Below are positions 20,270 through 31,208 of a stretch of 64,000 nt of DNA, one piece after another; the stretch's first letter is position 1, and each line of letters starts with the position of its first letter. Under the pieces are notes generated by a model, which was not told the DNA's origin, ran no database searches, and saw only the letters and a list, made by a program, of their open reading frames with translations. Both the position numbers and the translations under genes were made by a program. Origin of the DNA: Agapetus fuscipes. Taxonomy: Eukaryota > Arthropoda > Insecta > Trichoptera > Glossosomatidae. The stretch is from contig OX637344.1 of NCBI GenBank assembly GCA_951799405.1, positions 4,154,001-4,218,000 on the forward strand, read 5' to 3'.

Positions 20270-20760
20270 GATGATGATAGTTTAATATATATATACAAGG
20301 ATAATTTATTTATAAGGTACACATAATAAAAGAGCGCCGTTTTTGTGTGTGTCACACCTCAAGGGCCCTCTCAAATCACGGATAAGGTTTTTTGTAAATA
20401 TGCGTCTTTAGTGCTCCTTTAAAGACACCAACAGTTTCTGCCTTCCTCACATTAGGTGGTAGTCTGTTCCACTCCATTGGACCCGCAAACCGGAAAGCAC
20501 GGTCCCCAAAATTAGTGCGTGTCTGACGTGACGGCTGGACTAAGTCAAATACCCCACACTCCGCAGATCTGAGAGTTTGGCGTCTCAAATCTATCTCAAC
20601 ACGTGAGAACATGTCAGACAAGTATGAAGGAGCCATACCATTGACAGCTTTGTAAACCATCAGACAAACACGGTAGACCACCCTCTCCGGAAAACGAAGC
20701 CAATGCAATTTTTTCAACAATGGAGTAATATGGTTAATGAAGCGCCGTTTCGTGTAGATT
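20270..20760 (-). pseudogene. LINE-D (L2/CR1-like) RT C-terminus and 3' tail
   Basis: From about 20745 down the protein reads HITPLLKKLHWLRFPERVVY, MVYKAVNGMAPSYLSDM, FGDRAFRFAGPMEWNRLP and FKGALKTHIYKK, then a stop at 20376. This is the classic carboxyl half of L2/CR1-type RTs. Its 3' UTR is agagggcccttgaggtgtga, cacacaaaaacggcgctc and an AT-repeat end. RT catalytic blocks are absent. That UTR is the source type for the SINE-1 tail. Confidence 0.85.
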
Positions 20761-20882
20761 GTCACTCCAAGGGCGCTTGCTGCGCTATCGCGGCGAAGTA
20801 GTGAGTCTTGAGGTTTTCCCTGGATTTCGATGCTTTTCGATCGATCTTTACAGACGCAACGCATTCTGCTCGGATTGTCCAT
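20740..20882 (-). pseudogene. Second LINE-D 3' end fused upstream
   Basis: Contains gcgcccttggagtgacaatc and cacgaaacggcgcttc, the same 3' UTR word as at 5884. The 168-codon minus-strand frame 20376-20882 runs through it, so its first 45 or so residues are translated UTR and not RT sequence. Confidence 0.65.
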
Positions 20883-20889
20883 GGACTAC

Positions 20890-21446
20890 CGGACAAACTG
20901 TGTGAAAGCTTTAATACACTTCTGCAGAATTCACCGGACAGAATAATTCATCTAGTGTAAATGGCTGTTACTCATTTGTTATTCAAGTAAAAGATGCCTA
21001 AACCAAGCTCCATACTCTCACATGTAATAATTCTCAAGGATTCGAAAATGATATTTTTTCTTACTATAAAATAAGGGCCGATCCTAACTGTAGCTTTAGA
21101 AGTCAACCGAACGTTGTATTGTGCAGGTGTAAAGCGACTCTGTAACCAAACCGAATATGAAATAAATTCTGTAAAAGAAGTTACCGCGGTTTTAATTAAA
21201 TTTACCCTATGTACAAACATAACAACGCATTTACCTTTATAGTCTAGTTACTTGAATGTCTGTTTTAAATGTTGCCTTAATTACAAAAATATTAGATGAA
21301 AAACAAAGTATGCTATTCTCGTCTGGTTTTAACTGGTTTTACCACTAGCATAAGAAATTCCATGAGACAAAGCACCTTTCTTATATTTGAAAGAAAAATC
21401 TTAGGGAGACGAACAAGAGGTCCCTGAAAAACTTCATACTTCCAGA
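20890..21446. other. Unassigned stretch
   Basis: No supported gene or repeat. Confidence 0.4.
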
Positions 21447-21448
21447 CC

Positions 21449-21710
21449 AGCCATACTCAACCTGCGGCCCGGCAAGCTTTTCCGTGCGGCCCGCGGACGG
21501 GATTTACAAAATCTGGCATTCTATTTTTCGTAGGACGTAGAAAGGGAGGCGCGAAAGTTTTTTTTTTTGTAGTGAGGCAACTTTTGAAAATTATGTGTGC
21601 CTACCCCCTCGTCGACGGGGGGGGGGGAGGGAATCCGACATATTGCGGCCCGCGTAGATTTTCAAATATATCTATGTGACTCGAGGACAAAAAAGGTGGA
21701 GTATAATAGG
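21449..21710. mobile_element. hAT-like MITE, ends worn
   Basis: The left end cagccatactcaacctgcgg and subterminal gcggcccgcgga are mirrored by attgcggcccgcgtagat and aaaggtggagtat at the right. No clear 8-bp duplication remains. Confidence 0.5.
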
Positions 21711-22164
21711 GTAATTGCAGTGGTGGGGAAAACGGTTTAAAATACTATGGTTGTGTAGAGTACATTTCAAGGATCGCAACCATATATTTTTTATATAGTA
21801 AAAATAAAGATATCATTGATAATTTTCAAAAATAAAATGTCGAGAATTTAAATACCGCCAAAACGCAGTGAAGCCGAAGAAACACGTTGTGACGTCAAAA
21901 TTACGTAGATGGATCCATCGGTCTTAGAAAACCTAACGGTACACTCCATACATTATGAGATCCATTGACGTCACATGCGCCTAAATAAAAAATGAGCTGT
22001 TTTAGCGGAAATCGAAAATGGGTGAATTTTACCGAGCTGTACCTATTTTAAAAACTAAGCCAGATATTATTTTTTTAAAAACGCAGATGCATTTTTTAAA
22101 AGGCAGTCTGTCATTTTATGAAATAAAAAAAATACGTGAAATTACCCTATTGTTCCAGACCAAC

Positions 22165-22320
22165 GCCGCGCCGGTTCATCTCCAACCTTGTTCTATCGAC
22201 AATAACTTCAACCTTGGTTCAACACATGCCATTGCATACACACAAGCTTCCGCTTTCGCAGGCAAAATAGGGTTTGCGCATTGCATTCCTCTTCACAAAT
22301 ATTTATTTTTATAAAATAAA
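22165..22320 (+). repeat. SINE-3 copy without head
   Basis: Words gttctatcgacaataacttc, accttggttcaacacatgcc, attgcatacacacaagcttc and gcattgcattcctcttcac match 15108-15330. Confidence 0.72.
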
Positions 22321-22526
22321 AAATAATAAAACCTTTGCATAATTAACAATTTAAGTTTCTCAGGGCGTGAGATATCCTAGATACCTCCCCGTTCACAACC
22401 TGGGGGGCTGCGAGGTAGCAGATCCGTACAGAACCGCGATAAAATGTATCTCCTTACATTCAAGGCATTACTCATTCTGTCTGAGAGAAAACATCTGAAA
22501 AGTTTGCTTTGTGTAAAATGTAAACT

Positions 22527-22690
22527 GTACCCCGAGTATACAACGTTACATAAACTCCCCTAGATCGCGTAAGTAGAAAAAAATGCATGAAAACTAAATC
22601 ACTCACTAAGAGTGCTGCTGCATATTCCATACATTTGTTTGTTTACATGATAGAGGGGAGTTTACGTAACGGTAGTCTGCACTTCTCGTG
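22527..22690. mobile_element. MITE-P copy
   Basis: Imperfect palindrome: taaactcccctagatcgcg near the left, and atagaggggagtttacgtaa on the right. The centre has cactcactaagagtgctgct and ccatacattt. The best copy of the family. Confidence 0.7.
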
Positions 22691-22905
22691 GGAAGATACA
22701 AGGTATTGTTATTATTCACTTGTAAGACTTCCCTGTTATTAAAAATATGAAAAATGTAAGTTTTATTGTTTGTAGAGCAATTTTTTCACATATTTTTAAA
22801 AAATTAACAGAAAAATCATTGACGTATCAAGAAATAACAATGATTGAAAATATATGAAGTCTTGAAAGTTACATTAACTAAGTATCAAATATATCGATAC
22901 CTTAA

Positions 22906-23139
22906 AGGTAAAACTGAATAAGTGGCATTTTAAGGTAACATGGGTTTCTCATATAAATTCACGTTTTTCCCTATTTTATACAAGAGAAACCCATAAAAAT
23001 GTGTGAAAATCCTGGAGTTTAGAAGTTTGTCATGAGCACCGCTTTATAATTAGTTCACTTACTATGAGAAGTTACTCCCAATAAAAGGGTTTATCCATAA
23101 TTTCTCAAATCAGTGAATCAGCACTATTCAGTTTTACCT
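22906..23139. mobile_element. MITE with AGGTAAAACTGAATA ends
   Basis: Inverted ends AGGTAAAACTGAATA (22906; reverse ending 23139) with TTAA at both junctions (22902-22905, 23140-23143), 234 bp. A diverged second copy lies at about 53028-53262 (tgtaaaactgaataagtgg ... cacttattcagttttacc). Confidence 0.75.
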
Positions 23140-23144
23140 TTAAG

Positions 23145-23690
23145 TTGGTGATACATACAAACAAAAAGAAAATAAATAAATAAAAAAGGTACATTGATTA
23201 GAAAAAGAATTTGGAATTTCAAAGCTTTTGTATTCAACATTGCGGAACAACCGCCATTAGTGATACTTTTATTTTATTCTTGTTCTATCTCAAATCATAC
23301 ATCACAAATATAATAAGTTAGTCCATTGGCTGTGTAACTGTAGTTTTTTCTTGTTGACTCCAGCATCCGTCTTTGCAGAACAATTATCCCGGGAAACGCA
23401 GACGCTTGATGGATGACCAGGGGATGATTCTGGTTGAGGGATGAGAGGACAGGAGGAGGGTGTGAGGCGTGCCACCCCAACAACTGTCAACTCGGCGGCA
23501 GAGCTGTCAATTAGGGGAAATCCTGCTTGCATGTACACACCACATAGAGCAGAATGGAGGGCTGACACATGGTCTGAACGAGGTACGAAAAATGCTAATT
23601 TCACCATTTTGACACTGTGAAGGATGACAGGAATTCCGAGGCTTATAACGATGTAGGTATAATCTAACCTGCATTTAAGGATTTTTTAAT
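23145..23690. other. Unassigned stretch
   Basis: Overlapping minus-strand frames of 62 and 101 codons have no domain, promoter or splice evidence. Confidence 0.4.
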
Positions 23691-23698
23691 GTGTAAAT

Positions 23699-23945
23699 TA
23701 CTTGACTTATAGGTTGGTATGAGGCTGACCACCCATACTGTAAAAAATGGTTCACTTTGCCAATGTCACCCCTGTTTCAGGGAAGGTTGGCAAGAGTTGC
23801 AGACCTTATGTTAATTTGAGATTAGTTTTTATATTGTAAGTCCACGTGCGGCATATGTTAGCGCGAACTTATACATGTCTGCTTGTGGGAATGCGTTTAA
23901 TATGAATCTTAAATGATATAATATATCTTTGCAGCTTAGATTTAC
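23699..23945 (+). repeat. tail-A copy
   Basis: cttgacttataggttggtat start and gcagcttagatttacatta end. A SINE-3 head follows without a gap. Confidence 0.83.
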
Positions 23946-24165
23946 ATTAGGTCTGTGGTCAATTGGATAAGGCGTTAGCACTCGATAACGTTTTTTTCGA
24001 GTCCTGTCGTGTCCTATTGACGACAACTTTGACTCTGGTTTAATAGGTCGAATGGCATATAAATATTTTGTTATTGCTTGCTAAGGACGACAGTCACATA
24101 CAAGACTGACGACAAGCACGCCGATTAAAAAAGTTTCAATTTCAAAAATGTTTCCAACTCTTTAT
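23946..24165 (+). repeat. SINE-3 copy
   Basis: Head tctgtggtcaattggataag, body gtgtcctattgacgacaac, gactctggtttaataggtc. The downstream part (caagactgacgacaagc) differs from the other copies. Confidence 0.55.
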
Positions 24166-24579
24166 TTTTTACATTTAAGTTTTGAAAGATGTTAGGCTTA
24201 TAATAATAAATTTTAAATAAGTCCATCTGTATGTTAAAATCTTTGGCATGTTTTTAAAGCCCTTGGGTAAAAGAATGAAAGTAATGTTTGTATTAAGAGA
24301 AAAAAGAAACATTTCCGTCTTTTGTGATGAAGACGCAGGTACACGGATGTCTTTGGGAGTCATTATTCAAGAAAGAAATAAGAAGAAAAGAGAACGAGAG
24401 GATACAATGCTATTATTTGCTTCTATGCCCAGAGGACACATTACTCTTAAATGTGAGTTACTTATCTTTTCAGATTCTGAAATACGACGCACACATTGTT
24501 TTCATATTTGAAATGGCTCTCAATTTAACTCAAGACGTACAATATTATACGTAGTACCTAAATAATAATGAAAAAAATA

Positions 24580-24807
24580 GGGCCTGTTGCACCAACCTTC
24601 AATCAATATTTGATTGAAACATCAAATTTGATTGCTTAGTTCTGGTAAGGACCTCGGTTAAATATATCTCGAAAGTTGGTAAAAATGTGATGAATTTTGA
24701 ACAGGAAATATGATTCATATCAACTGACTTACGTATATGCAATCAATTGTTTGATTTGAAATGGAGAAATCACACTTAATTTTGATTTTCGTCTGATTGG
24801 AGTCTCC
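24580..24807. mobile_element. Harbinger-like left end
   Basis: agggcctgttgcaccaacc resembles the common PIF/Harbinger MITE terminus in insects. The element is cut off by the LINE-A insertion and no right end is found. Confidence 0.4.
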
Positions 24808-25405
24808 TGAGAGAATGAATGAGGAAAGACTGACGAAGAAAGTATATGTTGGTAGAATAGATGGATGTCGTGGTAGAGGAAGACCGAGAAAGGTATGGAT
24901 GGACCAAATATCCGAAATTGCGAATGAATGGAATATCCAGAGTCATAATAAAAGAAGAGCCTTTATGAAGAAAATTATGACTCTGGAGGAAATGAAAGAA
25001 GTATGTAAGGACAGAAAGAAATGGCGGTTGATCTGTAATGTTGGCGGCTAGGGTTTATTAAATTGGAATTTGTTTTTATTCGTAAATGGATATTTTGTAT
25101 TTGGATATTATTATTTAGTGATGTATAAGATGTAATTTATCGTGTGTGTGTGTTCCTTGACTTATAGGTTGGTATGCGGCTGACCACCCATGCTGTAAAA
25201 ATAGTTCACTTTGCCAATGTCACCCCTGTTTCAGGAAGGACGGCTAGAGTTGCAGGGTGTATGTCCATTTGGATTTGGTTTTTATGTTATAGGTTCACAT
25301 GCAGCATGTGCAAGCGCGAACTTGTACGTGTCTGCTTGTGAGAATGCATATAATGTGAATCTCTAATGTAACATGTCTTTGCAACTTAGATTAGATTAGA
25401 TTAGA
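24808..25405 (+). mobile_element. LINE-A 3' copy, young
   Basis: Nearly identical to 17259-17862. The coding part starts in ERMNEERLTKKVYVGRIDG and ends in the same C-terminus (DRKKWRLICNVGG), stop at 25051. Then the 3' UTR with gtgtgtgtgt and tail-A (25155-25405) ending gattagattagatta. Few differences from the 17 kb copy indicate recent activity. Confidence 0.88.
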
Positions 25406-25454
25406 AAGATACCTCTTTAGACGCGTCGTTTTGCCTCACTAATTCTGTTTCCTG

Positions 25455-26110
25455 CAGGGCTGCTATTCCCATTTCTCACAAAAATCTCGAGTCCCAGAAA
25501 TCAAGATTCACAAAAAATGGCCGCCTCGTATTCTGCAATGCAAGTGTTTCTGTCTAATACGATTCTATCAAAACGATTTGGCAACGTTGTTTTTGATCAT
25601 GCTGTCTCATTCTAAATCATATATTTTTATTCGCTCTCGCAAAAGTCAGCTGGGAATTTAAAATAATATTATTATTTACATATTTTGGACAGTGTTATAA
25701 TTTTCTGAGATTATTATTGTATAAAATAACGTTGCATTGGAATTGCAATAAAAGTACATATAATGTTTTCATCGACCAAGTTTTTCACCTTAAAACCACG
25801 AATTCTAAATTAAAAATATGATACTGAAGTACTTCTTAATATTATGATATGTTATTTTACGGAGGAATAACATTTCACCTTTTTAAAATAAATACTTCTC
25901 AAAATCTTCGCAACATAACCTCCGTAACATAGATCTTCATACATTTTGAGCGCTCGAGATGCAACTCACCGGCAAAATGGCTCATGATTCTTCTCTAATG
26001 ACAAGAATCGAGGTGAGACCTTGTGGAATACCGTTTATGGCTTTTTTGACATATTTTCGTAAATTCTAGAAGATTATTGTCTATGGGTCAAATGGGAATA
26101 GACACCCAGG
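25455..26110. mobile_element. Possible hAT-like element
   Basis: cagggctgctattcccattt at the left and its imperfect reverse (caaatgggaatagacacccag) at the right, about 16 of 20 positions matching. No 8-bp duplication was found, so the boundary is uncertain. Confidence 0.4.
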
Positions 26111-26442
26111 TCGTACACGAATAACGGCGACTTAGAATGCCGTGCGTGAGGACTTGGCGCCAACCTTGGACATGTTTATGGCTAGTACCCACTCATCCAC
26201 TCCCCCGTCTCAACCAGCTACCTGGGAAATTGTCGCGAACAACCTTTCTGCCGCAAAAACTTTATTCTTCAGGTAGAAATCATTTAACAAAAAGCTTCAC
26301 TCGGAGAGAAAGCATTTAGGATGAATATTTTTAAACTTTTTTTCCAACCGAAGGACATCGAAGGATATCGTGGCTGAAAAACCTGCGACAGTTCGGCAGA
26401 AGCACCAACAAATAGCACATTTGGTCGAATGCTGCAATTCCA

Positions 26443-26700
26443 TAACGCAACTAAGCTCCATATATAGTATAACTTTTCGCTGCATTCTTCCCGAAGGGGC
26501 GTAGGTATGTGGCAAATGGAAAGTATTTATTTTCACAGGGAAGGGAGCCGGCCTTACGCCAACACCTTTGCTTGAAGTGGAGGTTTCCCTCCTCCCGAGA
26601 GAGCTGGTTCTCATTTCTTGTGTGTTCTAATTAAGATTGGTCGGCATTTTTATTGTGAGCTTGAAATAAACAACGAAATGGGAAATCATTTCAAAAGCAA
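26443..26700 (-). repeat. SINE-2 copy, no head
   Basis: cataacgcaactaagctcc, ggccttacgccaacacc, ctcatttcttgtg, aatgggaaatcatttc: the SINE-2 body in reverse. Confidence 0.72.
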
Positions 26701-27190
26701 ACGGTCAGCCTTACATAAACTATATTACTTAAAATAGTGGTTTTCATGTTCCCGAGTGATTAGTAGGATCTCATTTCTTGTGAAGGCTGATTCAACCTTT
26801 CCGGTACTGTGATAAACTTAAAATACTGAAACTTACTTAAAAATACTTGTTCCTTGACTTATAGGTTGGTATGCGGCTGACCACCCATGCTGTAAAAATG
26901 ATTTCACTTTGCCAATTTCACCCCTGTTACAGGGAAGGACGGCAAGAGTTGCAGGGTGTATGTCCATTTGAGATTGGTTTTTATGATGTAGGCTCACATG
27001 AGGCATGTGCAAGCGCGAACTTGTACATATCTGGTTATGAGAATGCATGTAATGTGAATCTCCAATGTAACATATCTTTGCAACTTAGATTAGATTAGAA
27101 ACAGAAATCATATCTGACACCATTGGTGAAATATATTGATCTCAATCTAGTATTTCCGAACGGAAGCATTTTACCAATGGGCTATCAACT
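26700..27190 (-). repeat. SINE-2 copy split by tail-A
   Basis: Body pieces (tctcatttcttgtgaaggctg, tactgaaac) lie at 26700-26832. The head side (gaaatcatatctgacacc, accaatgggctatcaactgg) lies at 27103-27190. The tail-A insert lies between. Confidence 0.65.
26848..27098 (+). repeat. tail-A copy inside SINE-2
   Basis: gttccttgacttatagg start and gcaacttagattagattag end. Its flanks are two parts of one SINE-2, so it moved as a free unit of about 255 bp, plus roughly 17 extra 5' bases (ttacttaaaaatacttg). Confidence 0.85.
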
Positions 27191-27350
27191 GGGCTGAATA
27201 CTTACCTAATTTTAAATTTAGACCTTGAGCTTGCATGCCTTCGTTTTGTACCACTGCCTTAGAAGTCGACGCAATTATTGTCTTATTCCTCGACCCGGAA
27301 TTTATATGAAAATTTCAGAACGTGAAATATTATATGTCTGTACGTAGGTA

Positions 27351-27623
27351 ACACCGATCCGCAGTCTAGTGGTTAACACCTCAGACTCGTGATTGGAAAG
27401 TAGTGGGTTCGAACCCCGGCGGAGCGCAAAAAAAACAGTTTTCAAATTTGCTCTTCGTTGGGATGAAAAATTATTCTGCCTTTACCAAAAACTGGTCACC
27501 ATAGACTTATACCAACTGGATCTTGCTTGAGGATTGGCGCTTTCTGCAACGACGACTAAGCTCTCAGAGGGCTCTTGAGGTGGGATTCACACAAAATAGC
27601 GCTCACCAAATAAATCAGCATAA
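27351..27623 (+). repeat. SINE-1 with LINE-D-type tail
   Basis: Head caccgatccgcagtctagtgg, ggttcgaaccccggcgg, tail gagggctcttgaggtggga..caaaatagcgctcaccaaat. Confidence 0.85.
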
Positions 27624-27849
27624 TTTGGCGGAGCACAACAAAATATTTTATTTTTCAAATTTACACTTAGCTGTGTTAAAAAATTAATCTGCCTTTACCG
27701 AAAACTGGTCACCATAGGTTCATCCAGCCTTATAGTTAGGTACCATTGTACCAACTGAGACTTTGCTTGAGAATTGGCGCTTTCTACAGCGGTGACCAAG
27801 CTCGCAGAGGGCTCTTGAGGTGCGATTCACACAAAACAGCGCACACTAA
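27624..27849 (+). repeat. SINE-1 body, no head, LINE-D-type tail
   Basis: Starts tttggcggagcacaaca and ends acaaaacagcgcacactaa, where the Harbinger-like element is inserted; the SINE end resumes at 29432 (taaataaatt). Immediate head-to-tail repeat of the previous copy. Confidence 0.8.
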
Positions 27850-29431
27850 GGCCCGGTAGTTTCATCGTTAGCATATGCGCCTAATAGCATAAAAATGACT
27901 TACTATAGCTTAAAATCTTAAAAACGGTATTTTGAAATATGCTTTAGCAAGAAAATAGTCTAATAGCAACGATATTTTTGCTAGCCAATCTTGGGGAGCA
28001 TACGTTTTATCTATAGCTAATTCCAAATATGGCATCTTTTCTCATCTGTTATTTACAGCGGCTATGTAGTTTTGAGTCGAATTTTAGCAATTATTCCCTT
28101 AGAAAACACACTATATTTACTTCAATTTTGTCATGGAAAGCAACGGGTCAGATGTCGAAAGAATTACTGATTATGTTTGCAGGTGCAAATCGAAAATATT
28201 TCGTCTCCCTCAATGTCTCCGAGTATTTGGTAGGAACGCGGAAGAATTCACTCGGCACATTTGAAATTATTGGCAAGCAAATCACAACTGAGTTATGAAC
28301 TTATCTACAACACAGTTTGTAAAATCCGTTTTTAAATGCCTCACTAAATGTTTTACGCACTTATAATTAAAAATCATATCATATTATCACAGAGCGCCAT
28401 CTTTGTTGGTGCATTGCAAGTGGATGCAGTGATGTTAATACTTTTATGAAATAATCCCTACAACCTTTTAAAAAAATCCCCACATTTCCCTACGCCAAGA
28501 AAAAAAATCCTTACATAATTCCCCACACGTTTTTGGCAGTTCAAGGTTTTTTTATATCCCAATAGATGGCAGTAGCATCTGAAATCAACCTATGGAAAAA
28601 ATTTGGGCTGTTTACTTTTACTGACCATACATAAAACACAATGTAAATTTGTGACAACAATGTGTCTTTTTGTATTGCAACGCACTGTAACGTACTATTA
28701 GTTTTTAAAATATATTTGATTTATTCAAACTGTCAATATTTTCTAAACAATTGACATTCAGCGTCACCCCTATTGACAATTTTCAGACAAACTTCGCGAT
28801 CCACTACAAAATCCAAATTACCCTAAAAACATTTCTGAGACAATCAACAATCCAAATTTCTCAAAGAATATTTATGAGAAATAATTTTCCAATTTAATCG
28901 ACTTAGAATATAAATAAATATTGTTCAAACTATTTCTTCTGGTTTCTATAAATTTAATAAGTTTAATAATCGTATTCATTGAAAATCCTTACATTTGGCT
29001 TGAAAAACGAAATCTGTCTTTTTTTCCCTACAGCCGATTTTGAAGGCAAAAATTCCCTACATTCGGGATTTTTCCCTACTTTTGACATCACTGAGTGGAT
29101 GTCAAGTGGATGTCAATATCACGTCAATATGGCATCTGACAGTTATAAAAAAACTACCATAGACAAAAAAAATCTTGAATTCGTGGCTGTTGACCATATA
29201 TTTATGTGGCCGAATGCAGTATTTGAGGTTTTTTTTACATTTTTCAAGTTTTGTCACGATGGTAGCCATGATGGTAGCAATGCAATTACTTCGGGTATCT
29301 TCGGTATACACTACAGATAGCCTATAGGCAAAATGCGAATGAAAATACTGTTTTGGTGTTACTATAGCATATCTCGGGCGTAAAATATGCTATATAAACT
29401 ACTTTAGCTTAAAATGTGAAAATACCGGCCC
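27850..29431. mobile_element. PIF/Harbinger-like element, 1.58 kb
   Basis: Ends GGCCCGGTAG (27850) and ATACCGGCCC (29431) are imperfect inverted repeats flanked by TAA (27847-27849, 29432-29434). A 3-bp TWA duplication and GG-CCGGT ends point to Harbinger. Subterminal 'agcatatgcgcc' and 'atagcatatctcggg' mirror each other. No transposase or Myb-like frame is recognisable. A 667-bp hAT element is nested inside. Confidence 0.65.
28427..29093. mobile_element. hAT element, 667 bp, nested
   Basis: Ends CAGTGATGT and ACATCACTG, flanked by a perfect 8-bp duplication AGTGGATG (28419-28426, 29094-29101). Subterminal aatccctacaacc and ttttccctac are inverted. Non-coding. Confidence 0.88.
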
Positions 29432-29469
29432 TAAATAAATTAGCCTAATATTAATATTATTATAAGACG

Positions 29470-29632
29470 TGTTGCAAAGATATACATATTGACATTTAAA
29501 GCTCATATCAAATGCATGCCCACAAACAAACACGTGTAGTTCGCGCTTACAAATGCTGAATGTCTACTTACAAATAAAATCCAATCTCAAATTAACATAA
29601 ACCCTACAACTTTTGTCGACCTTCCCTCATAC
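29470..29632 (-). repeat. tail-A copy, 5'-truncated
   Basis: gttgcaaagatatacatatt to gtcgaccttccct. The 5' third is missing. Confidence 0.75.
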
Positions 29633-29644
29633 ATATCTATTTTG

Positions 29645-30262
29645 TCGGTGTTATGGCCGAGGCGAGGGGGCCAAGTGGCCGATCTTTCTAGCGTATTTGG
29701 AATAGAATAATGTTGGTTCGAACCCCGCTTGGGTCACATGACTTTAACTTTGACCCTGGTTCAACAGATTTTATTGGGTAATTACTAATTAATAATTCAT
29801 TAATACGTACGATAGCTGACCGGTCGATAGCTCAGTTGGTAGAGTGCTTGCATTCCATGCCGTGAGCTCGGGTTCGAATCCCGCTGAGGCGAGGGTGTCA
29901 GAAATGATTTTCCGTTTCGGTGTTTATTTCTAACCCCAAAATGAAAATACCGGCAAGGTTTACTCAGCCTTCACAAGAAATGAGTACCAGCCCTCTCGGG
30001 AGCTGGGAAACCCCCACTTCATCTGAAGTGGTTAGCGTAAGGCCGGCCCCCTTACCTGTAAAAATAAATAGGTTCAACTCGCCACATGCGACCCCCTCGG
30101 GGATAACGCGGCAAGAAGTTATACTATATGTGTAGCTTAGTTGCGTTTTTGAGTTGCGTATAAACAATAATTAATTATTAATTGATGATATTAATACCTG
30201 TTTCTGGCCAGGCAGAATAGGTTGGTGAATTGCATTTCTCTTCACAAATCTATTATTTTTTA
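29645..30262 (+). repeat. SINE-3 split by SINE-2
   Basis: The SINE-3 head and body (ggttcgaaccccgcttggg, gaccctggttcaacag, ttgggtaattac) lie at 29645-29816. Its 3' part (ccaggcagaataggttggtg, aattgcatttctcttcac) resumes at about 30166. Confidence 0.72.
29818..30165 (+). repeat. SINE-2 copy, best tRNA head
   Basis: Head gaccggtcgatagctcagttgg (box A), cttgcattccatgccgtgag, gggttcgaatcccgc (box B). The anticodon-loop-like segment attccat would read TCC, a Gly-type anticodon. The body and 3' end tagcttagttgcgtttttg follow. No sign of a functional tRNA: the acceptor stem does not pair. Confidence 0.85.
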
Positions 30263-30284
30263 AATACAGTTAAATTTGCAAAGT

Positions 30285-30346
30285 GAACCATTTTTTACAG
30301 TACTATGGATGGTCAGCCTCAAACCAACCTATCAGTCAAGGAGCAT
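30285..30346 (-). repeat. tail-A 5' piece
   Basis: ttgcaaagtgaaccattttt to ccaacctatcagtcaagg. Confidence 0.75.
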
Positions 30347-30786
30347 ATCATTAGAAAATACCTATCATCCAACTATTTGGTGAGAGCTGTTTTTAAATCA
30401 CACCTCAAGAGATTTTATTCTTCTTCTAAGTAAGTAGGTGAGAATTTGACGGATGAAGTTACATCAAGGAGTTGATGATGGATTTATTTATGTGCGCCAC
30501 GGACGTGATGAAGCATGTCTATAAACCACCTCTTCACCAACCCCTCACGTTTCCCGCCTTTTTTTATCTCTTGCGCGATTTTTATACGCAATGTTATCGT
30601 TTCAGTAATTTATCATTTCTTTTCACACACTTGAAGATACTAATATTTTTATAACGTCTCAGGCTTTTAGCTTTACGACCTCATTTTTATGTCTGCATCG
30701 TTTTGTTTAGTTTTACAGATATTCAGGATGTGGATGGCATGTAAAGTAGTAATTTTATACTGTACCTACTTATACATGAGTAGGTC
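30347..30786. other. Unassigned stretch
   Basis: No supported gene or repeat. Confidence 0.4.
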
Positions 30787-31208
30787 CTCTAATCTAAATT
30801 TAAATCTAAGTTGCAAAGATATGTATCATTTGAGATTCATATTAAATATGCATTCCCACAAGCAGACACGCATAATTTCGCGCATGCCGCATGTGGAACT
30901 ACAATAATATAAAAACCTAATCTGAAATGAGCATGAGCCCTGCAACTCTTGCCGACCTTCCCTAAAAGAGGGGTGATATTGCCAAAGTGAACCATTTTCT
31001 ACAGCATGGGTGGTCAGCCGCCCTAAGTCAAGGAACATACACAATAAATTACATTTTTAAAATCAAACAAAATATATATATGGACGTCAAAAACTAAACA
31101 GAATACAAATTCTAATTAAAAAAAATTAAAAACCTTAGCCGCCAACATTACAGATCAATCGGCATTTTTTTCTGTCTTTACATACTTCTCATTTCCTCCA
31201 AAGTCCTC
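30787..31208 (-). mobile_element. LINE-A 3' copy
   Basis: The minus strand ends with tail-A (30787-31033). Upstream of it (31125-31208, written on + as ttagccgccaacattacagat ... tttctgtctttacatac) is the LINE-A carboxyl end KKxRLICNVGG-stop. Coding plus tail in one copy again links the two. Confidence 0.8.

Noticed and set aside
23302..23607. 101-codon minus-strand frame
   Set aside because: Overlaps another frame, has no recognisable domain or splice support, and low-information composition.
28979..29320. 113-codon frame in the Harbinger-like element as its transposase
   Set aside because: It spans the end of the nested hAT element and shows no DDE or HTH motif.
29818..29890. Functional tRNA gene at the SINE-2 head (and similar heads of SINE-1 and SINE-3)
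   Set aside because: Boxes A and B are kept, but no closed acceptor stem, and the sequence continues into a repeated SINE body.
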